Assembly: GCA_025458465.1 (NCBI GenBank)
Contig: JALOSK010000121.1
Location: forward strand, 1-11,102
Direction of reading: 5' to 3'
Length of the DNA stretch: 11,102 nucleotides
Source of the DNA: Sandarakinorhabdus sp.
Lineage (GTDB): Bacteria > Pseudomonadota > Alphaproteobacteria > Sphingomonadales > Sphingomonadaceae
Made by a program: the position numbers and the translations under genes. Position 1 is the stretch's first letter, and each line of letters starts with the position of its first letter. Shown here in pieces: positions 1 through 7,122 of this stretch. The notes beneath the pieces were generated by a model. The model was not told where the DNA came from, did not search any database, and was given only the letters and a program-made list of their open reading frames with translations.

Positions 1-684
1 CACGTCCGATGATCCGACAAAGCTGATCGCGGCGATGTCGGGATGCTCGATGATGGCGTCCACCATCTCCTTGTCGCCGTTCACGACGCTGAAGATGCCG
101 TCGGGCAGGCCGGCACGCCTGAACAGTTCGCCCAGCATGTGCGGCAGGGTGGGATCGCGTTCCGATGGCTTCAGGATGAAGGCATTGCCGGTGACGATGG
201 CGACGCCGGCCATCCACATCGGGATCATCGCCGGGAAGTTGAACGGCGTGATGCCCGCGCCGATGCCGATCGGCTGCCGGAAAGCCCACACGTCGATGCC
301 CGGCCCGGCGCCGTGGCTGAACTCGCCCTTCAGCACATGGGGGATGCCGCAGCAGAACTCGATCACCTCAAGCCCGCGCTGGATGTCGCCCTTGGCGTCG
401 GCCAGCACCTTGCCATGCTCGCTGGACAGCACGGTGGCCAGCTTGTCGATTTCGGCTTCCACCAGCGCCTTGAAATTGAACATCACGCGGGCGCGGCGCT
501 GCGGATTGGTGGCGGCCCAGGCCGGCTGCGCGGCGCGGGCGGCGGCAACCGCCTGCTCCAGCAGATCCATGCCGGCCAGCCGGACTTCGGCCTGCACGCG
601 GCCGCTGTTGGGATCATAAACGGGGGTGGTGCGGGCGCCGTGGACCACGGTCTGGCCGGCGATGAAATGATCGATGGTGCGCAT
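1..684 (-). CDS. mmsA: Methylmalonate-semialdehyde dehydrogenase (CoA-acylating), N-terminal part, cut by window edge
   Basis: The minus strand is open from an ATG at 684-682 to position 1, giving the first 228 residues of an aldehyde dehydrogenase superfamily protein of about 500. The family oxidises methylmalonate (or malonate) semialdehyde with NAD+ and CoA to propionyl-CoA (or acetyl-CoA) in valine, thymine and inositol breakdown; it is cytosolic. The reading begins MRTIDHFIAGQ. It contains the PFNFP segment with the oxyanion-hole Asn at residue 149, the cofactor-binding Lys of KPSE at 172, and an FVGS turn of the Rossmann fold near the edge. The catalytic Cys, expected near residue 285, lies outside the window. 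A purine-rich ribosome site (AGGAAG) sits 6 nt before the ATG and supports this start. It lies 62 bp downstream of the metal-efflux gene on the same strand; no functional link is evident. The MmsA subfamily call is made from the N-terminal half only; other CoA-dependent or plain aldehyde dehydrogenases are less likely. Confidence 0.88.
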   Translation of the reverse strand, partial: MRTIDHFIAGQTVVHGARTTPVYDPNSGRVQAEVRLAGMDLLEQAVAAARAAQPAWAATNPQRRARVMFNFKALVEAEIDKLATVLSSEHGKVLADAKGDIQRGLEVIEFCCGIPHVLKGEFSHGAGPGIDVWAFRQPIGIGAGITPFNFPAMIPMWMAGVAIVTGNAFILKPSERDPTLPHMLGELFRRAGLPDGIFSVVNGDKEMVDAIIEHPDIAAISFVGSSDV

Positions 685-694
685 GATCGGCTTC

Positions 695-728
695 CTACGC
701 CGGGGCCGGCCCGCGCGCTACCCGTAGA
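695..728. repeat. Imperfect GC-rich inverted repeat between efflux gene and mmsA
   Basis: Outer arms CTACG (695-699) and CGTAG (724-728) enclose a perfect 10-bp palindrome GGGCCGGCCC at 703-712. It lies in the 62-bp gap after the efflux-gene stop and just upstream of the mmsA ribosome site. It has no T-run on either strand, so it is not a standard intrinsic terminator. It could be a regulator site or an mRNA leader fold; the function is unknown. Confidence 0.35.
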
Positions 729-746
729 AGCATCAGTGCCAATGGA

Positions 747-1694
747 TCAGCTCTGGCACGCCTCTGGCAGCGCCTGCCGGCAATGTTCATCGCCGCGCTC
801 CACCTGCAGCGTGGCATGGCCGATGTTGTAACGGTGATGGAGCGCATGGGCGATGTTGGCGAGCGTCTCGTCGCCCGGATGGCCGGCCGGCATCACCAGG
901 TGCGCCGTCAGGATGGCGCCGGTGGTGCCCTGCGGCCAGATGTGCAGATCATGCACCGCCGCCACGCCATCCAGGCCTGCAAGCCAGTCCTTCACGGCGC
1001 CGGGCTCGATGCCCGGCGGCACGGCATCCAGGGCCAGCGCCAGCGATTCCGTAAGCAGCCCCCAGGTGGCGCGCAGCACCAGCACGGCAACCGCAAGGCC
1101 CAGCACCGGATCCACCCATGTCCACCCGGTCAGGCGGATCAGCAGGCCGCCGGCCACCACGCCGGCCGACACGCCGGCATCGGCCATCATGTGCAGATAG
1201 GCGCCGCGGATGTTCACGTCGCCCTTGCGACCGCGCAGGAACAGGAGCGCGGTGGCGACGTTTATGATGATGCCGATGCCGGCCACCAGCATCACCACAT
1301 TCCCCGATACCGGCAGCGGCGTCATCAGGCGGTGAACGGATTCGAAGGCGATGCCGCCGCACGCCGCCACCAGGATGAGGGCATTGGCCAGCGCGGCGAG
1401 AATGGGGGAGCGCTGCAGCCCCCATGTGTAGCGCGCGGTGGGCGCGCGCGTGGCCAGCTTGAACCCGCCCCAGGCAATCAGCAGCCCGGCCACGTCCGAC
1501 AGATTGTGGCCCGCATCGGCCAGCAGCGCCATCGAATCATAGGCCAGCCCCGCCGCCGTCTCGATCGCGACATAGACAAGGTTCAGCGTGATCCCGATCG
1601 CAAAGGCCCGGCCGAAATCGGGCGGCGCGTGGCCGTGGCCATGGCCATGATGATCATGGCCGCCCAGCGGATGGCTGTGGGCGTGGCTGTGCAT
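747..1694 (-). CDS. Cation diffusion facilitator (CzcD/ZnT-type metal efflux protein)
   Basis: A 315-aa inner-membrane protein of the cation diffusion facilitator family, which exports divalent metals (Zn, Co, Cd, Ni) in exchange for protons. The N-terminus is His-rich (10 His in the first 22 residues), typical of metal-sensing or metal-delivering tails. About six hydrophobic segments follow from residue 29 to about 215. TM2 carries HNLSD (H63, D67) and TM5 carries HMMAD (H168, D172), the HxxxD pairs that form the transport site in Zn-type members. The cytoplasmic C-terminal domain contains the family's DLHIW stretch (249-253) and GTTGAILTAH. The ATG at 1694 is chosen because it starts the His-rich tail; a longer open frame reaches back through the terminator and tRNA and is not credible. 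No clear Shine-Dalgarno precedes the ATG. Substrate is inferred as zinc/cadmium/cobalt; the sequence cannot settle which. No metal-responsive regulator gene is visible nearby. Confidence 0.9.
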   Translation of the reverse strand: MHSHAHSHPLGGHDHHGHGHGHAPPDFGRAFAIGITLNLVYVAIETAAGLAYDSMALLADAGHNLSDVAGLLIAWGGFKLATRAPTARYTWGLQRSPILAALANALILVAACGGIAFESVHRLMTPLPVSGNVVMLVAGIGIIINVATALLFLRGRKGDVNIRGAYLHMMADAGVSAGVVAGGLLIRLTGWTWVDPVLGLAVAVLVLRATWGLLTESLALALDAVPPGIEPGAVKDWLAGLDGVAAVHDLHIWPQGTTGAILTAHLVMPAGHPGDETLANIAHALHHRYNIGHATLQVERGDEHCRQALPEACQS

Positions 1695-1756
1695 GGGGGT
1701 GTTGTATGGCTCGGTGAGGGGTGAGTCGAGGGGGAGGAAGAGCAAGGACGCAAGGG

Positions 1757-1775
1757 GGCGCGGCAAAGCCGCGCC
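1757..1775. repeat. GC-rich hairpin in the leader region of the metal-efflux gene
   Basis: A perfect 8-bp stem (GGCGCGGC 1757-1764, GCCGCGCC 1768-1775) with an AAA loop, 63 bp upstream of the efflux-gene start and just past the tRNA-transcript terminator. On the minus strand it is followed by a pyrimidine-rich stretch rather than a U-run. It may be a backup terminator fold or a leader structure of the efflux mRNA. Confidence 0.4.
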
Positions 1776-1787
1776 GTCAGACGACAC

Positions 1788-1812
1788 AAAAAAGGCGGCT
1801 CGAAAGCCGCCT
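1788..1812 (-). terminator. Intrinsic terminator after tRNA-Gly
   Basis: Read on the minus strand this is AGGCGGCT, loop TTCG, AGCCGCCT, running straight into six T. The stem is a perfect 8 bp (1793-1800 with 1805-1812) closed by a stable UUCG-type tetraloop. This is a textbook rho-independent terminator. It ends transcription coming from the tRNA-Gly gene and insulates the metal-efflux gene downstream. Confidence 0.88.
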
Positions 1813-1880
1813 GATTTGGTCGCTGGCCGGTCTTGCTTGAGTCCGACCGCAACTTCGTTGCGGTCTGGCCAAGCAGCGAC
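1788..1880 (-). ncRNA. Candidate structured small RNA or 3' trailer between tRNA-Gly and its terminator
   Basis: Immediately after the CCA end of the tRNA, the minus-strand transcript can form a long stem. GUCGCU (1880-1875) pairs with AGCGAC (1824-1819). After a 4-nt bulge, GGCC (1870-1867) pairs with GGCC (1828-1825). Nested inside is a 9-bp perfect hairpin (1865-1857 with 1853-1845, GAA loop). A short unpaired linker ACCAAAUCA then leads into the intrinsic terminator. The total length, about 93 nt with its own terminator, is that of a small RNA, and release would need only the normal 3' processing of the tRNA. It may instead be an untranslated trailer with no role of its own. I recognise no known RNA family, and the call rests on base pairing alone. 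Confidence 0.33.
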
Positions 1881-1955
1881 TGGAGCGGGTGAAGAGATTC
1901 GAACTCTCGACTTCAACCTTGGCAAGGTTGCGCTCTACCCCTGAGCTACACCCGC
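1881..1955 (-). tRNA. tRNA-Gly (anticodon GCC)
   Basis: A complete 75-nt cloverleaf on the minus strand. Acceptor arms GCGGGTG and CACCCGC are perfect, with discriminator T and an encoded CCA (1883-1881). The D arm is GCTC-AGGGGTA-GAGC. The anticodon stem CAACC/GGTTG holds the loop TTGCCAA, giving anticodon GCC, which reads GGC and GGU glycine codons. The T arm is GAGAG-TTCGAAT-CTCTT with one weak closing pair. It is followed by a structured trailer and an intrinsic terminator, so it appears to be its own transcription unit. It is divergent from the thioredoxin-TPR gene, whose start lies only 44 bp from the tRNA 5' end. Confidence 0.97.
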
Positions 1956-1979
1956 TCACCCGTCGCCGGGAAGCGGGCC

Positions 1980-1985
1980 ATTAGC
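1980..1985 (-). promoter_or_regulatory. Possible -10 element of the tRNA-Gly promoter
   Basis: GCTAAT read on the minus strand, 24 bp before the tRNA 5' end, is followed by a GC-rich discriminator beginning GGCCCGC, a feature of stable-RNA promoters under stringent control. A matching -35 would fall around 2003-2008, inside the first codons of the divergent thioredoxin gene, and is not well conserved there. This is a weak call from motif match and position. Confidence 0.3.
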
Positions 1986-1999
1986 GCCTGGCTCGAGAT

Positions 2000-2908
2000 T
2001 TGGCCAGCATCCCCAACCCCGCCGCCGAAAAGGCCAGCATCGAAGCCTTTCGCCGCGACGTGATCGAAGCATCGAAGGGCGCGCTGGTGCTGGTCGATTT
2101 CTGGGCGGAATGGTGCGGCCCGTGCAAGACGCTGGGGCCGCTGATCGAAAAGGTGGTGGCCGCCCGCGCGCCCAAGGTGAAGCTGGTCAAGATCGATGTG
2201 GACGCCAACCAGACGCTGGCCGCGCAGTTCCGCATCCAGTCCATCCCCACCGTCTATGCCTTCCTTGATGGCCGGCCGGTGGATGGCTTCCAGGGCGCCC
2301 TGCCCGAACGCGAACTGAGCCAGTTTGTCGATCGCCTGCTGCAAGGCGTGCCCGCCACGGCCGATGAAGCCGCGCTGGAAGAGCAGGTGAACGCGCTGGT
2401 TGGCGCGGCCGACGAAGCCACTGCCGCCGGCGCGCACGAGGATGCCGCCGCCATGCTGGGCGCGCTGGTGCAGGAACTGCCCGAACGGCATGATCTGGTG
2501 GCGCGGCTGGCATTGGCCCTGCTGGCCGGCGGCAACGCGCAAGGCGCCGAAGCCGCGCTGGCGCAGGTGCCGGCCGATTCGAAGGACGAGATTGTGGCCC
2601 GCGCCCGCGCCGCGCTGGCGCTGGCGTCCGAGGCACCGGCTGCTCACGACGATCTTGCGCACCTGGTGGCGCAGGTGACCACCCACCCTGACGATCACGC
2701 CGCCCGATTCGAACTGGCCGGCGCGCTGGCTGCGCGCGGCGAGCGCGACGCGGCGGCCGAGCATCTGCTGGCCATCATCAAGGCCGATCGCACCTGGAAC
2801 GAAGGCGCGGCGCGCGAGAAATTGCTGACCATGTTCGAAGCCGCTGGTTTGGCCGATCCGTGGAGCATCAAGACCCGCGCGGCGCTGCGCGCCATCTGGT
2901 TTTCATGA
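2000..2908 (+). CDS. Thioredoxin-TPR protein (CnoX/YbbN-like chaperedoxin)
   Basis: A 302-aa cytosolic protein. Residues about 15-112 are a thioredoxin fold with the active site WCGPC (C39, C42) and the cis-proline in SIPT (P83). Residues about 120-302 are Ala/Leu-rich helices matching the tetratricopeptide-like C-terminal domain of YbbN/CnoX. In that family the protein holds unfolding clients under oxidative stress and passes them to chaperones; E. coli CnoX lacks the CxxC pair, whereas here it is intact, so disulfide reductase activity is plausible. The start is TTG at 2000: an in-frame stop lies at 1982-1984, no ATG occurs before the domain, and a later GTG (codon 21) would cut into the fold. 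Its stop overlaps the start of the LON-domain gene (ATGA), so the two are translationally coupled. Any promoter must lie in or beside the divergent tRNA gene. Confidence 0.88.
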   Translation: MASIPNPAAEKASIEAFRRDVIEASKGALVLVDFWAEWCGPCKTLGPLIEKVVAARAPKVKLVKIDVDANQTLAAQFRIQSIPTVYAFLDGRPVDGFQGALPERELSQFVDRLLQGVPATADEAALEEQVNALVGAADEATAAGAHEDAAAMLGALVQELPERHDLVARLALALLAGGNAQGAEAALAQVPADSKDEIVARARAALALASEAPAAHDDLAHLVAQVTTHPDDHAARFELAGALAARGERDAAAEHLLAIIKADRTWNEGAAREKLLTMFEAAGLADPWSIKTRAALRAIWFS

Positions 2909-3567
2909 GCGAGACCGAAGGCCTTGAACCGCTGCCGGCCGCCGTGCCGGTGTTCCCGCTTACCGGTGCCGTGCTGTTCCCGCGCGGCGTGCTGCCCTTG
3001 AACATCTTCGAGCCGCGCTATCTGGCGATGGTCAAGGACGCGATGGCCGCCACCGGCGCCGCGAACCGCATCATCGGCATGATCCAGCCGAAGTCCGCTT
3101 CCGGGCGGAAAAGCGATCCGCCGCCGCTCTATTCGGTGGGCTGCCTGGGCCGCATCACCGACTATCGCGAGACCGATGATGGCCGCATCCTGATCGCGCT
3201 GGTGGGCGTCAGCCGCTTCCGTGTGGGCGCCGAGCTGGAGCGAGACACGCTCTACCGCCAGGTGATGACCGATTATCACGGCTTTGCCGATGATCGCCAC
3301 GACGAGGACGCGCTCGACGCTGCCACCCGCGCCGGTCTGGAAGAGGCGCTGCGCCCCTATCTGGATGCGCGCGGGCTGTCGGCTGATTGGGAGGCGATCC
3401 ACAACGCCGACGATGAATCGCTGGTGATCACGCTGGGCAGTGCGCTGCCCTTCGAGCCGGCGGAAAAGCAGGCGTTGCTGGAAGCCGGCACGCTGGCCGA
3501 TCGCGCGCAGACATTGTCGGCGCTGATGAGCTTTGCCGCCAGCGGCGATGCGAGTGGCCTGCAATGA
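2905..3567 (+). CDS. LON substrate-binding (N-terminal) domain protein
   Basis: A 220-aa protein consisting almost wholly of the PUA-like LON substrate-binding domain (residues about 14-205), without the AAA+ and protease domains of full Lon. Family hallmarks are PVFPL near residue 15, [12 protein letters not shown] (31-42), the GCLGRI strand (79-84) and GVSRFRV (100-106). Such stand-alone proteins are thought to bind peptides or proteins, but no reaction is assigned. The ATG at 2905 overlaps the stop of the thioredoxin-TPR gene as ATGA, with no ribosome site of its own, so it is probably translated by re-initiation. Its own stop overlaps the next gene in the same way. Sitting with a chaperedoxin, it fits a protein quality-control role, which is inference. 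Confidence 0.9.
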   Translation: MSETEGLEPLPAAVPVFPLTGAVLFPRGVLPLNIFEPRYLAMVKDAMAATGAANRIIGMIQPKSASGRKSDPPPLYSVGCLGRITDYRETDDGRILIALVGVSRFRVGAELERDTLYRQVMTDYHGFADDRHDEDALDAATRAGLEEALRPYLDARGLSADWEAIHNADDESLVITLGSALPFEPAEKQALLEAGTLADRAQTLSALMSFAASGDASGLQ

Positions 3568-3751
3568 GCGGTTCCGCCCTTGATCCACGTCTGCTTGGCC
3601 TGCTGGTCTGCCCGCTCACCCGCCAGCCGCTGCGTTATGATCGCGAACGGCAGGAACTGGTGAACGACACGGCTGGCCTCGCCTATCCGATCCGCGACGG
3701 CGTGCCGGTGCTGTTGCCAGACGCGGCGCGCGAATTCCTGCCGCCGACAGG

Positions 3752-3755
<4 letters not shown>
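3564..3755 (+). CDS. Trm112-like small protein (UPF0434/YcaR family)
   Basis: A 63-aa protein of the Trm112/UPF0434 family. It shows the usual LLxLLVCP motif near the start, [12 protein letters not shown] in the middle and the diagnostic [13 protein letters not shown] (residues 40-52). Eukaryotic and archaeal Trm112 act as partner subunits for methyltransferases; the bacterial short forms have no settled role. Many members have a CPxC pair, whereas only C16 is present here (CPLTRQP), so metal binding through a cysteine pair is not possible, as in other alphaproteobacterial members I recall. The ATG overlaps the preceding stop as ATGA. The gene's TAG stop is shared in the palindrome CTAG with the stop of the converging monooxygenase gene. 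Confidence 0.87.
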
Positions 3756-5561
<1,806 letters not shown>

Positions 5562-5619
5562 GGCCGGCAGCCTGTGGCCAGCCGTGCCGCGCTGCAACGC
5601 TGAAACTTGCTAGAGGGCG

Positions 5620-5651
5620 TCGCAGAAGAATGGCCATCCATTCTTCTGCGA
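5620..5651. repeat. Perfect 14-bp inverted repeat (hairpin) between ubiH-family gene and monooxygenase
   Basis: Left arm TCGCAGAAGAATGG (5620-5633), loop CCAT, right arm CCATTCTTCTGCGA (5638-5651), with no mismatch. Outer GGGC (5615-5618) and GCCC (5657-5660) may extend it across an internal loop. It occupies the 111-bp gap after the ubiH-family stop. Neither strand has a T-run after it, so it is not a canonical terminator, though it could stabilise the 3' end of the upstream mRNA. CTAG occurs on both sides (5610-5613 and 5673-5676), leaving open a small insertion-derived repeat. Confidence 0.75.
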
Positions 5652-5672
5652 AAGATGCCCGACCACAACAGC

Positions 5673-6899
5673 CTAGACCAGTTCGCCCTTCAACAGTGCC
5701 GGCAGCTTGCCGGTTTCGCCGCGGGCCTGGTTCATGAAGAAACGCTTCAGCGGCGGCATCCGCTCCACGGCGGCAAGGCCCGTGCGCCGCACCAGGCTGG
5801 GCACACTGCCGGGCACCGCGAACAGGCGGTTCAAACCGTCGGTCACGGCGCACACCAGGCTGTTGTCGAACCGGCGCCACGCCGAAACCTGCGCCAGCAC
5901 ATCCGGGCTGCCCAGATCGAGGCCACCCCGCGCCGCGTTGGTGAGCACTTCGGCCGCCGCTGCCACGTCGCGCAGGCCCATGTTGAGGCCCTGGCCGGCG
6001 ATGGGATGGATGCCGTGCGCCGCATCGCCGATCAGCAGCAGGCGCGTGTCGGTATAACGGGCGGCATGATGGTAGCCCAGCGGCCACACCGCCTGCGGGG
6101 CAATCACCTCGATTTCGCCCATGGTGCCATCGCAGCGCGCGGCGATCTCGGCGGCGAGTTGCCTGGGGCCAAGCTTCCTCGCGGCGTCCATGTGCTTGCC
6201 GTCCACCGTCCACACGATGGCGGTACGCGGGCGGCCATCATCGGTGTCGCGCATCGGCAGCAGCGCCAGCGGCCCCTGCGGGTAGAACAGCTCGCAGGCG
6301 ATATTGTGATGCGGCACCGTATGGGTGACCATGGTGATCAGCGCGGCGTGCGGATAGTGCCATTGCGCGATCGGGATGCCGGCGGCCTCGCGCGTGGCCG
6401 AACGGCGGCCATCGCAAGCGACCACCAGCGGCGCGCGGAACACCCGGCCATCGGCCAGCCGCAGCGTGGCGGCGTGATCGTCGCGGTCGATGCCGGCGAC
6501 CGTCACGGGGGCGAGCAGCGTGACTTCGGGGCAATCGCGCACCGCGCGCAGCAGGCCCACGCGCAGCAGGCGGTTTTCCAGCATGGTGCCCAGCGGATCG
6601 TTTTCCGCGCCGGCATCGAAGTGCAGGAATTGCGGGTGGGTGCCATCTGTCACGCGGATCTCGCGGATCGGGCAGCCGTGGGCATCAAGGATATCGCCAA
6701 GGCCCAGCGCCCGCAGCATCCGGCCCGACGCCGATGCAATGGCGCTGGCCCGGCCATCGAAGGCTGGCAGCGTGGTGGTATCGAGGTCCTGCGCATCGAC
6801 GACGATGCTCGTCACCTCGTGACGGGCCAGCGCCAGCGCCAGTGTCGCGCCCACCAGGCCGCCGCCAATGATGATGACGTCTGAATCCATGCTGTTCAT
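5673..6899 (-). CDS. UbiH/UbiF/Coq6-family FAD-dependent hydroxylase (ubiquinone biosynthesis)
   Basis: A 408-aa flavoprotein of the aromatic-ring hydroxylase family that adds hydroxyl groups to the ubiquinone ring using O2 and NAD(P)H, at the inner face of the membrane. It has the N-terminal FAD motif IIIGGGLVGATLALALA (GxGxxG at 12-17), the DG motif ACDGRRSATREAAGI (DG at 163-164) and the second FAD motif LLLIGDAAHGIHPIAGQG (GD at 291-292), all in the order and spacing of UbiH-type enzymes. Length matches the family (about 400). The ATG at 6899 is preferred: AGGG lies about 8 nt upstream, and 45 extra upstream codons before it lack any family feature; the ATG at 6890 is a close alternative. 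Which ring position it hydroxylates (UbiH, UbiF, UbiI or the broad UbiL/UbiM types) cannot be told from the sequence. It is divergent from ftsK. Confidence 0.9.
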   Translation of the reverse strand: MNSMDSDVIIIGGGLVGATLALALARHEVTSIVVDAQDLDTTTLPAFDGRASAIASASGRMLRALGLGDILDAHGCPIREIRVTDGTHPQFLHFDAGAENDPLGTMLENRLLRVGLLRAVRDCPEVTLLAPVTVAGIDRDDHAATLRLADGRVFRAPLVVACDGRRSATREAAGIPIAQWHYPHAALITMVTHTVPHHNIACELFYPQGPLALLPMRDTDDGRPRTAIVWTVDGKHMDAARKLGPRQLAAEIAARCDGTMGEIEVIAPQAVWPLGYHHAARYTDTRLLLIGDAAHGIHPIAGQGLNMGLRDVAAAAEVLTNAARGGLDLGSPDVLAQVSAWRRFDNSLVCAVTDGLNRLFAVPGSVPSLVRRTGLAAVERMPPLKRFFMNQARGETGKLPALLKGELV

Positions 6900-6977
6900 G
6901 GCCACAGCCCTAGCGCAGGCAGACGATTCCCCCAAGCGGGACATGATGTCCTGCGCGCAGTGTGGACGCGCTTTTCC

Positions 6978-7006
6978 TTGACCGTTTGCCGTTCCTGATT
7001 CATTCT
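6978..7006 (+). promoter_or_regulatory. Possible promoter for ftsK in the divergent intergenic region
   Basis: The 223-bp gap between the ubiH-family and ftsK starts contains CTTGAC at 6977-6982, a perfect match to the alphaproteobacterial -35. A poor -10 (CATTCT, 7001-7006) lies 17 bp after TTGACC (6978-6983). If used, it gives a leader of about 110 nt. The rest of the gap is AT-richer than its surroundings and holds a short palindrome TTCATGAA (7100-7107) near the ftsK start. I see no other recognisable operator. Confidence 0.28.
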
Positions 7007-7122
7007 GGAAAGGCTTGTGGCGGGGGATCAACATCAGCGGTTGCAGATGCTTGCGACCGGATTTTCAGACAAGCAGTGATGTATTCAGGCAATGATTTGT
7101 TCATGAAGGGTTGAACAGGGCA

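Noticed and set aside
35..1724. Plus-strand open frames opposite mmsA and the metal-efflux gene
   Set aside because: No recognisable domains; the opposite strand encodes clear family proteins.
747..1925. 392-aa version of the metal-efflux protein with a 77-residue extension
   Set aside because: The extension reads through the terminator and part of the tRNA gene; the His-rich start at 1694 is the natural N-terminus.
1693..1959. Open frames across the tRNA on both strands (83 aa plus strand, 60 aa minus strand)
   Set aside because: Peptides such as EIRTLDFNLGKVALYP and GVERNLAKVEVESSNLF are simply the tRNA-Gly gene translated, a common false annotation. The tRNA fold explains the sequence.
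1946..3588. Long minus-strand open frames opposite the thioredoxin and LON-domain genes
   Set aside because: Arg/Gln/His-rich translations without any motif, antisense to well-supported genes.
5607..6884. A 425-aa plus-strand open frame opposite the ubiH-family gene
   Set aside because: Arg/His/Gln-rich shadow frame; the minus strand carries all three FAD hydroxylase motifs.
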